18,153 bases of DNA, from contig JBJMSU010000044.1 of NCBI GenBank assembly GCA_045801465.1, positions 1-18,153 on the forward strand, in the 5' to 3' direction. Shown one piece after another: positions 7,125 to 14,075 of the stretch. The notes below the pieces were generated by a model, which did not search any database, was not told the origin of the DNA, and worked only from the letters and a program-made list of their open reading frames with translations. Source of the stretch: DATFWC01 sp045801465 (lineage in GTDB: Bacteria; Pseudomonadota; Alphaproteobacteria; Rhizobiales; Xanthobacteraceae). The number at the start of each line of letters is the position of its first letter. The first letter of the stretch is position 1. A program made the position numbers and the translations under genes.

Positions 7125-8048
7125 TCACTCGGCGATGATGTCGTGCAGGTCGAGCGGCTTGTCGACCGCCGCGAACCACTCGGCGCGTGCTGCCGCCCGC
7201 CGCCGCCCCTTTTCGTCGATCGGCAGCTTCAAGGCGTCGAGCACAGCCCGCACCTCCTGCCGCGCGCTCATGTGCGACAGATTCGGTCGCGTGCCGAGGG
7301 CGGCCTCGTCCATCTGGTCGAGCGCGGTGAGGCCGCGGGGGAACAGCTCGCGGTAGACGACACGCTCGGCGAAACCCTCGACCAGGCGGAACCCCATCTG
7401 CAAGCCCAGCTCGCTGAGGCTTTCGCCCACGACTCTCTTGTTGCGCGAATTGGTCATGGAGAAGCGGTTGCGCACGACGATCCAGTCGGTCGACCCGCCG
7501 TCGACCAGCCGGCGCTGCCGGCGCGCGTCGCGCACCATCTCGGCATAATGGCTCGCGCCGGTCACCGCGAAGGTCGAGGGATCGACGGTGCCGAGGACGT
7601 CGAAGTCCACGAACGAGTCGTTGATCGGCGTCACCAGCGTATCGGCCATCGAGTGGGCGAGCCGCATCAGGTAGCTGTCGGTCGCCGGGGTATCGATCAC
7701 CACGAAATCGTGCGAGTGCTCGACCGCCGTGACCGCCTCGGCGAACGCGGCGAACTCGGAGGCTTCGTTGTCCTCCACTCTCGCGCCTTCGGCGCGTCCC
7801 ACGTGGTAGTGCGTCGGGATCTCGAGCGCCAAGCCCGTTCGTGCGGCCCAGGCACGGCGGTTTTCTATGTAATGGGTGAGGCTTTTTTGTCGGCTGTCGA
7901 GATCGATCGTGGCAACGCGCTGGCCGGCTTTGAGCAATCCGACCACAATGTGCATGCACGTGGTCGATTTGCCCGAGCCGCCCTTCTCGTTGCCGAGCAC
8001 GATGACGTGCGCGGACCTGGGAGGTCCGATCGACGCTGCGAGCAACAT
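7125..8048 (-). CDS. mipZ: Division plane positioning ATPase MipZ
   Basis: MipZ is the ParA-like ATPase of alphaproteobacteria that forms a gradient from the poles and inhibits FtsZ assembly away from midcell. The 307-residue product has a short N-terminus and then the deviant Walker A motif N20-EKGGSGKST29. It also has IDLDSRQ (48-54), the VVIDTPATD switch (116-124) and NDSFVDFD (143-150). The segments DWIVVRNR and VVYRELFPRGLT closely resemble Caulobacter MipZ. AGGGA lies about 10 nt before the ATG at 8048. MipZ acts with the chromosome-partitioning protein ParB, which is not encoded here. It is divergent from panC and followed by a terminator-like hairpin, so it is probably a single-gene transcript. 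Confidence 0.95.
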   Translation of the reverse strand: MLLAASIGPPRSAHVIVLGNEKGGSGKSTTCMHIVVGLLKAGQRVATIDLDSRQKSLTHYIENRRAWAARTGLALEIPTHYHVGRAEGARVEDNEASEFAAFAEAVTAVEHSHDFVVIDTPATDSYLMRLAHSMADTLVTPINDSFVDFDVLGTVDPSTFAVTGASHYAEMVRDARRQRRLVDGGSTDWIVVRNRFSMTNSRNKRVVGESLSELGLQMGFRLVEGFAERVVYRELFPRGLTALDQMDEAALGTRPNLSHMSARQEVRAVLDALKLPIDEKGRRRAAARAEWFAAVDKPLDLHDIIAE

Positions 8049-8071
8049 GACACGAGGTCCCTGTCGCTTTT

Positions 8072-8101
8072 ATATTTCGTGCGTACGAGACGAGACGTCA
8101 A
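8072..8101 (-). promoter_or_regulatory. Possible mipZ promoter
   Basis: Reading the minus strand, TTGACG (8096-8101, five of six matches to the -35 consensus) is followed after 18 bp by AAATAT (8072-8077), inside a small AT-rich patch that also contains TATAAA. The leader to the mipZ ATG would be short, about 17 nt, and would contain the ribosome site. Confidence 0.4.
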
Positions 8102-8211
8102 GCTCCGGCACGCACGCGCCGCTTCCCTTCGCTAAATATTTTTTGCGCACGAGTCGCGCAATGGCGTTTGCACGATGCATGATGTTGAGAAGGAAGCGAG
8201 GACGAAACGGG

Positions 8212-9063
8212 ATGGCCCGACGCGTTCGCGTGATTCATGATCTCGCGGTACTGCGGCGGGCAACCGCGCGGTATCGTATGGCTGGCGAGACGATCGCGCT
8301 GGTGCCGACCATGGGAGCGCTGCACGCAGGGCATCTCTCGCTCGTACGTTTGGCCCGCCGCAAGGGCGATCGGGTGATCGTCTCCATCTTCGTCAACCCG
8401 ACGCAGTTTGCGCCGCACGAAGATTTGGCCACGTATCCCGGCACCTTGGCGGCCGACGTTGCTGCGCTCTCTGAGCTCGACGTCGCTCTCGTCTGGGCGC
8501 CGCCCGTTGCGGTCATGTATCCGCCCGGCTTCGCCACCCGCATCGCGCCGGAAGGCCCCGCCCGCGCCGGCCTGGAAGATCGGTTCCGCCCACACTTCTT
8601 CGGCGCCGTCGCAACGGTCGTCGCCAAGCTGTTGATCCAGTGCCGGCCGGACGTCGCCGTGTTCGGCGAAAAGGACTACCAGCAGCTCAAGGTGGTGACG
8701 CAGATGGCGAAAGACCTGGCCATTCCGGTGCGCATCGTGCCGGGACGCACGGTGCGCGAGAAGGACGGCCTCGCCCTGTCGTCGCGCAACGCCTACCTCG
8801 ATGCCGCGCAGCGGGCGGCCGCCCCAATCCTTTACCGCGTCCTGCGCGACTGCGCGGAGAAGATCAAGGCGGGCCGAAAGATCGACATCACGTTGGCGCA
8901 CGGCCGCCGCGCGGTCGAGCAGGCCGGCTTTGCGCTCGATTACTTCGAGGCCCGGCACGCCGAAACGCTCGAGCCCATCCGTTCGGTCAAGGACGGCCCC
9001 GTCCGCCTCCTGGTCGCGGCAAAGCTCGGCACCACGCGGTTGATCGACAACGTGGCGGTGTGA
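8212..9063 (+). CDS. panC: Pantoate--beta-alanine ligase (pantothenate synthetase)
   Basis: PanC joins pantoate and beta-alanine with ATP cleavage to AMP, the last step of pantothenate (vitamin B5) synthesis. The 283-residue length is typical. Motifs visible are PTMGALHAGH (residues 32-41) with the HxGH nucleotide-binding signature, FVNPTQF, the FGEKDYQQL segment and REKDGLALSSRN (ending N193), which corresponds to the KMSKS-like loop. The ATG at 8212 was chosen because MARRVRVIHDLAVLRRA is a normal PanC N-terminus; the frame is open further upstream through the mipZ region but without homology. panB is not adjacent. The gene runs convergent to the DUF1489 gene, with a palindromic repeat between them. 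Confidence 0.96.
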   Translation: MARRVRVIHDLAVLRRATARYRMAGETIALVPTMGALHAGHLSLVRLARRKGDRVIVSIFVNPTQFAPHEDLATYPGTLAADVAALSELDVALVWAPPVAVMYPPGFATRIAPEGPARAGLEDRFRPHFFGAVATVVAKLLIQCRPDVAVFGEKDYQQLKVVTQMAKDLAIPVRIVPGRTVREKDGLALSSRNAYLDAAQRAAAPILYRVLRDCAEKIKAGRKIDITLAHGRRAVEQAGFALDYFEARHAETLEPIRSVKDGPVRLLVAAKLGTTRLIDNVAV

Positions 9064-9066
9064 GCC

Positions 9067-9188
9067 GTCGTTCCGGGGCGCGGGCTTCAGCCCGCGAGCC
9101 GGAACCCATGACCACCGCCGGTGCGATAAATGGGTAGGACAGTGTGCATGGGTTCCGGCCCTCGCGCTGCGCGCTCGGCCGGAACGAC
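9067..9188. repeat. Nested palindromic intergenic repeat (cruciform-like)
   Basis: The outer arms GTCGTTCCGG (9067-9076) and CCGGAACGAC (9179-9188) are perfect inverted repeats, as are the inner arms CCGGAACCCATG (9099-9110) and CATGGGTTCCGG (9147-9158). Between the left outer and inner arms is a hairpin GCGGGC-TTCA-GCCCGC (9080-9095), and between the right arms a GC-rich stretch (9159-9178), so the folded form is a multi-arm junction. It fills almost the whole 127-bp gap between the convergent panC and DUF1489 stops and could act as a two-way terminator. Confidence 0.8.
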
Positions 9189-9190
9189 AG

Positions 9191-9619
9191 TCAGAGCAAC
9201 CCCAGGTCCCTGAGCTCGCGCCGCATGTCCTCCGGCATCTTGGCGGCGCCAGGCGCGGCGCGGTCGAGATCGCGCGGCGCATCCTTGGCCGAAAGATAGC
9301 GCCAGCCCTGGAAGGCGCGAAAAGGACGCGGCTGCACCAGAACGAGCTTGCCGTCGAGCACCAGACGGCAACGACCGATCCCATCCTTGTCGATGAAGGG
9401 GCGAACGGCAACAAACTTCTCGCGGCACAGGATCGCGCCGCGGATCACCCAATAGAGGGACCCGCCGGCGACGAGCTCGTCGGCGCGCTTCGGCGCCATC
9501 CGGGTGGTATGGATATGCTCGCCCCGGCTTTTCTTGGCGCGCAGCTTTCGGGCGATCCAGTCCTCCAGGTCGTTGACCGAGTCGCAGCCGACGCACAGCT
9601 TGATGAGATGAAGGGCCAT
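9191..9619 (-). CDS. DUF1489 family protein
   Basis: A 142-residue cytoplasmic protein starting MALHLIKLCVGCDSVNDLEDW, which I recognise as the alphaproteobacterial DUF1489 family; its function is unknown. Conserved-looking stretches are the KLCVG start with a pair of cysteines (CVGCDS), the HTTRMAPKRADEL segment, SLYWVIRG and the C-terminal WRYL region. The short C-terminal tail is Asp, Arg and Pro-rich. I chose the ATG at 9619, with AAGGACA upstream, because the longer open frame to 9724 is translated hairpin element A rather than family sequence. It is convergent to panC. The composite repeat begins 24 bp upstream of its start, so its promoter must lie within or beside that repeat. Confidence 0.85.
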   Translation of the reverse strand: MALHLIKLCVGCDSVNDLEDWIARKLRAKKSRGEHIHTTRMAPKRADELVAGGSLYWVIRGAILCREKFVAVRPFIDKDGIGRCRLVLDGKLVLVQPRPFRAFQGWRYLSAKDAPRDLDRAAPGAAKMPEDMRRELRDLGLL

Positions 9620-9643
9620 GTTGTCATTGTCCTTGGTCGGCTG

Positions 9644-9804
9644 GTGCCGCCGATTTGAAGTTCTTACGGCGCCTGCCGCGAGTTCGTGTAGGAACTTCAA
9701 ATCGAAAAGCGGCACTAGAAGCATATGCTTGCTGGTGCCCCTTTGCTTCCGAAGTTCGTGTCGGAGGGGCTGCCATGTATCACGAACTTCGGAAGCGGGG
9801 CACT
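9644..9804. repeat. Left copy of a composite inverted repeat (hairpins A and B)
   Basis: This 161-bp block is the inverted counterpart of 11765-11929. Hairpin A (9644-9715) has end stem GTGCCGC/GCGGCAC, a one-sided AAAA (9705-9708) and an inner stem 9651-9667 with 9688-9704. After 19 bp comes hairpin B (9735-9803): end stem GTGCCCC/GGGGCAC, a one-sided TTT (9742-9744), and a perfect 16-bp inner stem (9745-9760 with 9781-9796). The block overlaps the last codons and stop of the carboxylase gene. Confidence 0.9.
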
Positions 9805-11762
9805 AGCGGCTCGATCACCATGATCTTGGCGCCCTCGGCGATCTGGTTTCCCGCCGTGGCGGCGATTTCCCCTACTCTCCCGGCGATCGGGGCGATCAGC
9901 GAATGCTCCATTTTCATCGCCTCGACAACGGCGACGCGTTGCCCCTTGTTCACGGCGGCCCCCGGTTCGACCAGCACGGCAAGGAGCTTGCCGTGCATGG
10001 GCGCCCGCACGAGCCCATCGCCATCGAGGTGCTCGACGTCGATCTCGACGTCCTTCAGCCGCACCACGGTCTGGCGACCGGCGCGCCAGACATAGACCGC
10101 GCCAGGGGCATCGATCGCAAGTGCATCCGCGGCGGCATCCACGCCATCCACAGACACCTCCGCCTTCGCCGCCCCGCCGACTGCGTCGCCCGGGCGATAG
10201 GTCACCTGGGCGAGCGCGCTTTCGCCGTCCACCCGAACGGGGATTGAAACGGAGCGCGAACCCGACAGCTGGAAGCCATCCCCGAGGTCCCAGGGCGAGC
10301 GCGCGTCCTCGGATCGTGCCGCGATCCGTTCAGCCTCGCGTGCAATCAGCCTCGCCGCCCCAGCGGCAGCGGCCGCGCGATCGAATGGCTGTGGCACCGC
10401 CCCCAAGGCGGCGAGATTGCGGTCGATGAAATCGGTATCGAAGCGGCCGCGGCGAAACTCAGCCGCGCGCACGAGCGCCGCAAGAAACCTCAAGTTCGTG
10501 CGCGGGCCTGCCGCGACGGTGCGGTCGAGCGCGACGCCAAGGCGGTCGAGCGCCTGTTCGCGCGTCGCGCCATGGGCGATGAGCTTGGCGATCATCGGAT
10601 CGTAGAACGAACGCACGTCGGCGCCCGCCGCCACCCCTGTATCAATGCGCACGCCATCGGCGGCCGGAAAGTCCAGGGCAACCAAGCGACCGGCCGAGGG
10701 CAGGAAGCCGTGCTCCGGATCCTCCGCATAGAGCCGCGCTTCTACCGCATGGCCGACGAGCGGCACCTGATCCTGCGCAAGGGGGAGCCTTTCGCCCGCG
10801 GCGACGCGGAATTGCCACTCCACCAGGTCCAGTCCGGTAATCGCCTCGGTGACCGGATGCTCGACCTGCAGCCGCGTGTTCATCTCCATGAACCAGAAGC
10901 CGTCCGCACTCAGGCCCTTGGTGCCGTCGACGATGAATTCCACCGTTCCGGCGCCGACATAATCGACGGCCTTGGCGGCCTCGACCGCCGCGCCGCCCAT
11001 GACGGCGCGCAACTCCGCAGTCATGCCCGGCGCAGGGGCTTCCTCGATTACCTTCTGATGGCGCCGCTGCAGCGAACAGTCGCGCTCATTGAGGTGAATC
11101 ACGTTGCCGTGGGCGTCGGCGAACATCTGGATTTCGATGTGGCGCGGTGCCGTGACGTATTTCTCGATCAGCACGCGGGCATCCCCGAAGGCTGAGTGCG
11201 CTTCGCGCGCGGCGCCTTCGAGCGCCGCCTCGAAATCGGCGTGGCGCTCGACCCGGCGCATGCCCTTGCCGCCGCCACCGGCCACCGCCTTGATCAGCAC
11301 CGGATAGCCAATCTCGTAGGCCTTCTGTCGGAGGAATTGCGGATCCTGGCGCTCGCCGTGATAGCCGGGCACCACCGGCACGCCCACCTTCGCCATCAAC
11401 GTCTTGGCGCCATCCTTCAGCCCCATGGCGCGGATGGCGGCGGCGGGCGGACCGACAAAGGCAATCCCTGCAGCCGCGCAGGCCTGGGCAAAATCGGCAT
11501 TTTCGGCGAGAAAGCCATAGCCGGGATGGATGCATTGGGCCCGCCGGCGCCTGGCCACGTCCAGAATCCTGTCGATCGCGAGATAGCTCTCGCGCGGCGC
11601 CGCCGGCCCGATCAGGTGCGCCTCGTCGGCGAGCGCGACATGCAGCGCGTCGGCGTCGGGCTCCGAATAGACCGCGATCGTGCGCAATCCCAGACGCTTG
11701 GCGGTTCGCGCGATGCGGCAGGCGATCTCCCCGCGATTGGCGATGAGAACGGACGAAAACAT
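9780..11762 (-). CDS. Acyl-CoA carboxylase alpha subunit (biotin carboxylase plus biotin carrier)
   Basis: The alpha subunit of a biotin-dependent acyl-CoA carboxylase (methylcrotonyl-, propionyl- or related type): it carboxylates biotin using ATP and bicarbonate, and a separate beta subunit transfers the carboxyl to the acyl-CoA. The 660-residue product has the biotin carboxylase N-domain (LIANRGEIACRI, 6-17; HPGYGFLAENADFA, 79-92), an ATP-grasp domain with the glycine loop GGGGKGM (162-168) and EMNTRLQVEHPVTE, a biotin carboxylase C-domain, a linker region and a biotinyl domain with EAMKMEH, biotinylated at Lys617. The ATG at 11762 fits the family start. The last eight residues, LVPRFRSS, are encoded by hairpin B of the left repeat. 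No carboxyltransferase gene is nearby, so the substrate cannot be assigned; the methylcrotonyl type fits the length. Confidence 0.92.
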   Translation of the reverse strand: MFSSVLIANRGEIACRIARTAKRLGLRTIAVYSEPDADALHVALADEAHLIGPAAPRESYLAIDRILDVARRRRAQCIHPGYGFLAENADFAQACAAAGIAFVGPPAAAIRAMGLKDGAKTLMAKVGVPVVPGYHGERQDPQFLRQKAYEIGYPVLIKAVAGGGGKGMRRVERHADFEAALEGAAREAHSAFGDARVLIEKYVTAPRHIEIQMFADAHGNVIHLNERDCSLQRRHQKVIEEAPAPGMTAELRAVMGGAAVEAAKAVDYVGAGTVEFIVDGTKGLSADGFWFMEMNTRLQVEHPVTEAITGLDLVEWQFRVAAGERLPLAQDQVPLVGHAVEARLYAEDPEHGFLPSAGRLVALDFPAADGVRIDTGVAAGADVRSFYDPMIAKLIAHGATREQALDRLGVALDRTVAAGPRTNLRFLAALVRAAEFRRGRFDTDFIDRNLAALGAVPQPFDRAAAAAGAARLIAREAERIAARSEDARSPWDLGDGFQLSGSRSVSIPVRVDGESALAQVTYRPGDAVGGAAKAEVSVDGVDAAADALAIDAPGAVYVWRAGRQTVVRLKDVEIDVEHLDGDGLVRAPMHGKLLAVLVEPGAAVNKGQRVAVVEAMKMEHSLIAPIAGRVGEIAATAGNQIAEGAKIMVIEPLVPRFRSS

Positions 11763-11764
11763 GG

Positions 11765-11929
11765 AGTGCCCCGCTTCCGAAGTTCGTGGATCACGTCGCA
11801 GCACCCTTTGACACCAACTTCGGAAAGCAAAGGGGCACCAGCCAGTCTACAATTCTAGTGCCGCTTTTCGATTTGAAGTTCCTACACGAGCTTGCGGCAA
11901 GCGCTGTAGGAACTTCAAATCGGCGGCAC
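11765..11929. repeat. Right copy of the composite inverted repeat (hairpins B and A)
   Basis: This 165-bp block is the inverted counterpart of 9644-9804. Hairpin B (11766-11838) has end stem GTGCCCC/GGGGCAC and a one-sided AAA (11829-11831). After 19 bp comes hairpin A (11858-11929), with end stem GTGCCGC/GCGGCAC, a one-sided TTTT (11865-11868), and a perfect 18-bp inner stem (11869-11886 with 11905-11922). The A copies differ at about five positions in 72; the B copies differ mainly in the loop. The block ends 2 bp before the carboxylase ATG and 11 bp before the stop of the next gene. Confidence 0.9.
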
Positions 11930-11940
11930 GTGAGCCGACG

Positions 11941-12915
11941 TTACTGGGTGCCTGGGGGGTTGCCGGTATTGGCCGGCGGCGGCGCGGTGGGCGCCGGCGG
12001 GACGATCTGCACGGGGGCATTCGTGCTCGCCCGGGCCGGCCTGGCCTTCGATGGCGCCGGCCGCCGCGGCGGAGCAGGCGGCGTTGCGGCAGCTTCCGCG
12101 GGTGCGCTGTTCGGCACCGTCCCGACCGGAGGCTCGGGAACCATGATGTTCACCGGCGGGATCGCCGCCGCGGAGGGCACATTGAAGCCCGGCGGCACGA
12201 CGCTCGCCCCCGAATTCGACGCGACCGGTGAACGACTGGACCGCGCCTGCCAGGCCGCGGCATAGCGCGCGACATAAATGTCGTAGGCATGCTCTTTGAG
12301 ATTGCTGGTGATCCGCGCGGTATCGCGGAACAGCGTGAAGGCGTCGCAATGTTCGGGCGAGCAGCCATAGCGGCTCGCCAGCACCTGGGCGACAAAGCCG
12401 AAACGGTCGCTTTCGAGGGTCGCGCGCAAGCCCGGCAAGGCGCCTTCGTAGCTCACGTTGGCGCGCAGCGCGTAATCCACTGCGTCGGACAGAAGGGCAA
12501 GCCGCGCCGTCGTGTAGGCGGTTGCTTGCGCCACGGTTTCGGGGCCAGCGAACAGGGCACGCTCGCAGACCGCCTCCACGGTGTCGCCCACCGCACCGTC
12601 GAGACAGGCAAGTACCGAACCGGGCGCCGCCGCCTGCACGGCCAGATTCTGCGCCTGCGTCAGCAAGGCGCGGCGCTCGTCGACCCGCTCGCGTTCGGCC
12701 AGGCGCGTGCTCCCGACCGATACGATCGCGACCACGAGCGCGAGACAAGCGACGGAGACCACGCCCCCGACCGCGACCACCAGACCGCCGCGCAGCATCG
12801 CCAGCACCACGACGACCACCAGGAACGCCGCGATCGCAGCCGCCGCCCACCACGGCACCATGAAGAGGCCCGTGCTGGAATCGAATCCGGGGAGCACCAA
12901 ACTCTCAATGCCCAT
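11941..12915 (-). CDS. Hypothetical protein with two N-terminal membrane segments and a Pro/Ala-rich tail
   Basis: I do not recognise a named family. The 324-residue product starts MGIESLVLPGF and has two adjacent hydrophobic helices (about 19-41 and 45-67) separated by a short RGG turn. A soluble, mostly helical domain (about 70-235) follows, with four cysteines (in SVLACLDG, EAVCERA and YGCSPEHC) that could form disulfides if the domain is periplasmic. The last ~85 residues are rich in Pro, Ala and Val, of low complexity, typical of a flexible envelope-spanning or exposed tail. I chose the ATG at 12915 because the longer open frame upstream has an Arg-rich, non-protein-like composition. The gene ends 11 bp from the right composite repeat. 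A cell-envelope role is inferred from topology only. Confidence 0.75.
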   Translation of the reverse strand: MGIESLVLPGFDSSTGLFMVPWWAAAAIAAFLVVVVVLAMLRGGLVVAVGGVVSVACLALVVAIVSVGSTRLAERERVDERRALLTQAQNLAVQAAAPGSVLACLDGAVGDTVEAVCERALFAGPETVAQATAYTTARLALLSDAVDYALRANVSYEGALPGLRATLESDRFGFVAQVLASRYGCSPEHCDAFTLFRDTARITSNLKEHAYDIYVARYAAAWQARSSRSPVASNSGASVVPPGFNVPSAAAIPPVNIMVPEPPVGTVPNSAPAEAAATPPAPPRRPAPSKARPARASTNAPVQIVPPAPTAPPPANTGNPPGTQ

Positions 12916-12989
12916 TGAATAATGATCCGCCGCGTTTGCGCCGAGTATGGCGCAGCCCGGGTGCAGTCGCCACCCCAAAGCTTTGATTT

Positions 12990-13004
12990 CCGGTTGAAAA
13001 CCGG
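12990..13004. promoter_or_regulatory. Small inverted repeat in a divergent intergenic gap
   Basis: CCGGTT-GAA-AACCGG is a perfect 6-bp dyad with a 3-nt centre. It lies between the divergent starts at 12915 and 13140, where an operator would be expected. No regulator can be assigned. Confidence 0.35.
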
Positions 13005-13139
13005 TCGTCGCGCGGTGGTATCTCAGGACCCATGGGCAACGGCCCTGGCTCGTGCAGGGCTTGCGATTCCGCTCTCGCCGTCCATGATGGTGCTCCCGCC
13101 GTCCTCCGTCCCTGCGGCATTCCTCAATCGCGAACCGCC

Positions 13140-13889
13140 ATGGCAGCCACCTCCCCGTCCGGCGCACCGCCTCGATCCGGTGGCCCGGTCGATCCCGCGC
13201 TGATCGAGGACCTCGTGGCCGCGAGCCGCATTCTTGCCGCCGAGGGCGTGCTCGACGGCTACGGCCACGTTAGCATGCGCCATCCTGGCAATCCGGAGCG
13301 TTACCTGATGTCGCGCTCGCTCGCCCCGGCGCTGGTGACGGCCGATGACATCATGGAGCTCGACCTCGACTCCAATCCGGTCGATGCACGCGGCCGAACC
13401 ATGTTCCGCGAGCGCTTCATCCACGGCATGATCTTCAAGGCGCGCCCGGATGTGATGGCGGTGGTGCACAGCCATTCCCCCGCCGTCATCCCGTTCGGCA
13501 TCACGCCGGTGCCGATGAAGGCGACCTTCCATATGGCCGGCTTTCTCTACCAGGAGCCGCCGGTGTTCGAGATCCGCGACGTCGCCGGCTGGACCAACAT
13601 GCTGATCACCGACAATCGGCTGGGCGCGGCGCTGGCAGACACGCTGGGACCGAATCCCGTGGCGCTGATGCGCGGACACGGCAACGTGGTGGTGGGCCCG
13701 AGCATACCGATTGCCGTGTTCCGGGCGATCTACACCGAGGTGAACGCCCGGTTGCAGACCACCGCCATCATGCTGGGCGGCCCGATCAACTACCTCTCTG
13801 CCGAAGAGGGCGACATCATCACCAACAAGGAGCCGGGCGACGTCGGGCGCGCCTGGAACCTGTGGCGCACGAAAGCGCTGGGCAAGTAA
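13140..13889 (+). CDS. Class II aldolase/adducin family protein
   Basis: A 249-residue member of the zinc-dependent class II aldolase family (fuculose-phosphate aldolase fold), which includes sugar-phosphate aldolases and aromatic or pyridine-acid decarboxylases. Visible motifs are GYGHVSMRHP near the N-terminus, the metal-binding H110-S-H112 in VVHSHSP, and H180 in MRGHGNVVV, which together form the usual three-His zinc site. RERFIHGMIFKARPDV precedes the HSH motif. The start at 13140 gives a disordered Ser/Gly/Pro-rich N-terminus of about 18 residues and no strong ribosome site, so the true start could be a little different. The gene has no obvious pathway neighbours. The substrate is unassigned; a decarboxylase such as those of the hydroxymethylpyridine-dicarboxylate group is as likely as an aldolase. 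Confidence 0.85.
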   Translation: MAATSPSGAPPRSGGPVDPALIEDLVAASRILAAEGVLDGYGHVSMRHPGNPERYLMSRSLAPALVTADDIMELDLDSNPVDARGRTMFRERFIHGMIFKARPDVMAVVHSHSPAVIPFGITPVPMKATFHMAGFLYQEPPVFEIRDVAGWTNMLITDNRLGAALADTLGPNPVALMRGHGNVVVGPSIPIAVFRAIYTEVNARLQTTAIMLGGPINYLSAEEGDIITNKEPGDVGRAWNLWRTKALGK

Positions 13890-13896
13890 TCGGCAA

Positions 13897-13923
13897 GCGG
13901 GAGAATCCGGCCTTCTCGCCCGC
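13897..13923 (+). terminator. Hairpin just after the aldolase-family gene
   Basis: GCGG-GAGAA (13897-13905) pairs with TTCTC-GC-CCGC (13913-13923) with a 2-nt bulge. It starts 8 nt after the stop codon but has no following T run, so it may stabilise or terminate the transcript only weakly. Confidence 0.35.
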
Positions 13924-14075
13924 AGACGCGCCACGAACGCCACGGGGAAATGGTTGAATTGAAGCTAACACTTTACCGTTCAATAAAGTTTTGGTGGCAG
14001 CCTCGCTGACTGGCATCCCATCGATGCCGCCCTTTTGGGATGGCGCCGTCGCGCGCCCAGCCGATGCGAGAAACC

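Noticed and set aside
8098..9414. 438-codon minus-strand open frame across panC
   Set aside because: It is a shadow of panC and also reads through the palindromic repeat; no family features.
9644..9804. CRISPR-like array
   Set aside because: There are only two hairpin units per block, inverted rather than tandem, with no regular spacers and no cas genes.
9644..11929. Composite transposon carrying the carboxylase
   Set aside because: No transposase gene or convincing target-site duplication is visible, so an insertion sequence or transposon is not claimed; only the inverted repeats are reported.
12289..12918. Plus-strand open frame antisense to the two-TM protein
   Set aside because: It is rich in Arg, Asp and His with no hydrophobic pattern, while the minus frame shows clean membrane helices.
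13023..13943. Minus-strand open frame over the aldolase-family gene
   Set aside because: The plus frame has the HSH and HGN metal motifs; the minus frame has none.
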